Below, piece by piece: positions 63,031 to 64,000 of a stretch of DNA of 64,000 nucleotides. The notes beneath the pieces were generated by a model. The model saw nothing but the letters and a program-made list of their open reading frames with translations. It searched no databases and was not told the DNA's origin. Position numbers and translations under genes: made by a program. The stretch's first letter is position 1. Each line of letters starts with the position of its first letter. Source of the stretch: Oceanobacillus luteolus (GTDB lineage Bacteria; Bacillota; Bacilli; Bacillales; Amphibacillaceae); contig NZ_JAMBON010000015.1 in the NCBI RefSeq assembly GCF_023715655.1, positions 1 through 64,000 of the forward strand, written 5' to 3'.

Positions 63031-64000
63031 ATCGCAGCAACCTCTTTTTCCTTACTGAAATGCGCTGGGCGGATCAAATCACCCGTTTTTGCATTAAAGA
63101 AGCAAAGATAATCCATGTCGATTTTCACAGGGACACGCTCTCCTACTTGGACGGACCACTGTCCCGCCCATTTCGCTGTCCATAGTTCCGCTCCAATATC
63201 AAAGGCAACAATCGTTTCATTCCCCAGCTGCTCCACATTCACTACTTCCAAATGATGAGTCGCAGTCTCCGACGTAGCAGGAAAAATATGTTCCGCTCGG
63301 ATTCCGATCTTCAACTTTTCCGTCCGCTTGATATTTTCTAAATAAGCCGAGTTATTTTTTATCGAAAGGGCATTTTCAATGACAAGCTCTTTACTTTCCT
63401 CCACGAACACTGCATTTCCAAGATTCATTTTCGGTGAACCGATGAAAGATGCGACAAATAAATTGGCCGGTTCATTATATAAATGGATTGGCTTACCTAC
63501 TTGTTGGATTTTCCCATCATTAAGCACCATGATTCGGTCACCCATTGTCATCGCTTCGACTTGATCATGAGTTACATAAACCATCGTAAGTCCTAAGCGC
63601 TTTTGCAACCTGCGAATTTCAATCCGCATATGGGCCCTCAATTTGGCATCCAAATTCGATAAAGGCTCATCCATTAAACAGAGCGGCGCCTGACTGACAA
63701 TCGACCGAGCGAGTGCAACACGCTGTCTCTGCCCTCCAGAAAGCTCTCTCGGTTTCCTCTTTAGATATTCTCCTAATCCCATCATCTCGACGGCTTCCAT
63801 GAGGCGTTCCTGTTGCTCTTGCTTACTCACCTTTTTCGCCCGTAACCCGAATAAAATATTTTGTTCTACATTCAGATGTGGATATAGTGCATAGTTTTGG
63901 AAGACCATAGATAAGTTTCGATCCTTTGGGGGTAAATGATTCACAGTTTCATTATTTATTTTCAACGTCCCACCTGTAATCTCTTCCAGTCCGGCAATCA
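63027..64000 (-). CDS. ugpC: Glycerol-3-phosphate ABC transporter ATP-binding protein (UgpC), start outside the window
   Basis: At least 323 residues are visible. The reading frame stays open to base 64000, where IAGLEEITGGTLKINNETV continues the usual MalK/UgpC sequence, so the start and Walker A lie beyond the edge. Visible are the Q-loop MVFQNYALYPHL, signature LSGGQRQRVALARSIV, Walker B LCLMDEPLSNLD, switch VYVTHDQ and the C-terminal TOBE/OB domain (IGIRAEHIFP). The ATG at 63965 is internal. The PhoP control expected for this operon would be outside the window. Confidence 0.9.
   Translation of the reverse strand, partial: IAGLEEITGGTLKINNETVNHLPPKDRNLSMVFQNYALYPHLNVEQNILFGLRAKKVSKQEQQERLMEAVEMMGLGEYLKRKPRELSGGQRQRVALARSIVSQAPLCLMDEPLSNLDAKLRAHMRIEIRRLQKRLGLTMVYVTHDQVEAMTMGDRIMVLNDGKIQQVGKPIHLYNEPANLFVASFIGSPKMNLGNAVFVEESKELVIENALSIKNNSAYLENIKRTEKLKIGIRAEHIFPATSETATHHLEVVNVEQLGNETIVAFDIGAELWTAKWAGQWSVQVGERVPVKIDMDYLCFFNAKTGDLIRPAHFSKEKEVAAI

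Overview
The window is a low-GC, tightly packed Bacillaceae chromosome segment. Protein families and gene pairings match B. subtilis (YwqA, YhfK, YutJ, GltC, RlmN, PstSCABB), while the full seven-gene Mrp Na+/H+ antiporter and the intergenic repeat types point to a halotolerant or alkalitolerant genus such as Oceanobacillus or Virgibacillus. The genus is an inference. Most genes have strong Shine-Dalgarno sites and end in clear rho-independent terminators.

Layout. 0-5 kb: the tail of an IS110-type transposase, a secreted DUF1002 protein, an MFS exporter, a DUF1450 protein, and an iron alcohol dehydrogenase with RidA. 5-12 kb: a MATE exporter, then a TAXI-type TRAP transporter operon (binding protein, DUF1850, fused permease) facing a divergent, unusual regulator. 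12-17 kb: an SNF2 helicase, two copies of a long-hairpin repeat, and an MFS transporter. 17-25 kb: a NatAB-like ABC exporter, a 24-residue peptide gene, a possible structured RNA, a cell-wall amidase, a DUF4901-like protein, and a GltC-like LysR regulator divergent from gdhA. 25-31 kb: a TrpXYZ-like ABC importer, an ECF sigma/anti-sigma pair and a membrane GGDEF protein. 31-35 kb: a CoA-transferase, rlmN, an LLM flavoprotein and a third long-hairpin repeat. 35-41 kb: mrpABCDEFG. 41-48 kb: a KdpD-like universal stress protein, a lone purC, a CoA pyrophosphatase, a ten-unit 52-bp tandem array, a second CoA-transferase with a LytTR regulator, a thioesterase and YutJ. 48-54 kb: a second structured repeat family, a 19-residue peptide gene behind a candidate PhoP box, a Cof-type phosphatase, yhfK, a second 52-bp tandem array, a ring-cleavage-type dioxygenase, a DUF378 protein and an LrgAB pair. 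54-64 kb: pstS-C-A-B-B, then glpQ with the ugpC-A-E-B glycerol-3-phosphate importer; ugpC runs off the window.

How the genes work together. The right end is a phosphorus-scavenging block: high-affinity phosphate uptake with a clear four-hexamer PhoP box, plus glycerophosphodiester hydrolysis and glycerol-3-phosphate import. The Mrp block gives sodium and pH homeostasis. Two CoA-transferases, GdhA and the TRAP and ABC importers serve organic-acid and amino-acid use.

The most interesting material is intergenic. Two unrelated repeat families fold on themselves, with compensatory differences between copies. A small cassette of AGGA-loop hairpins is present in members of both families and absent from sister copies. 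Two unrelated tandem arrays share exactly a 52-bp period. A 19-codon hydrophobic peptide gene sits behind four 11-bp-spaced PhoP-like hexamers.
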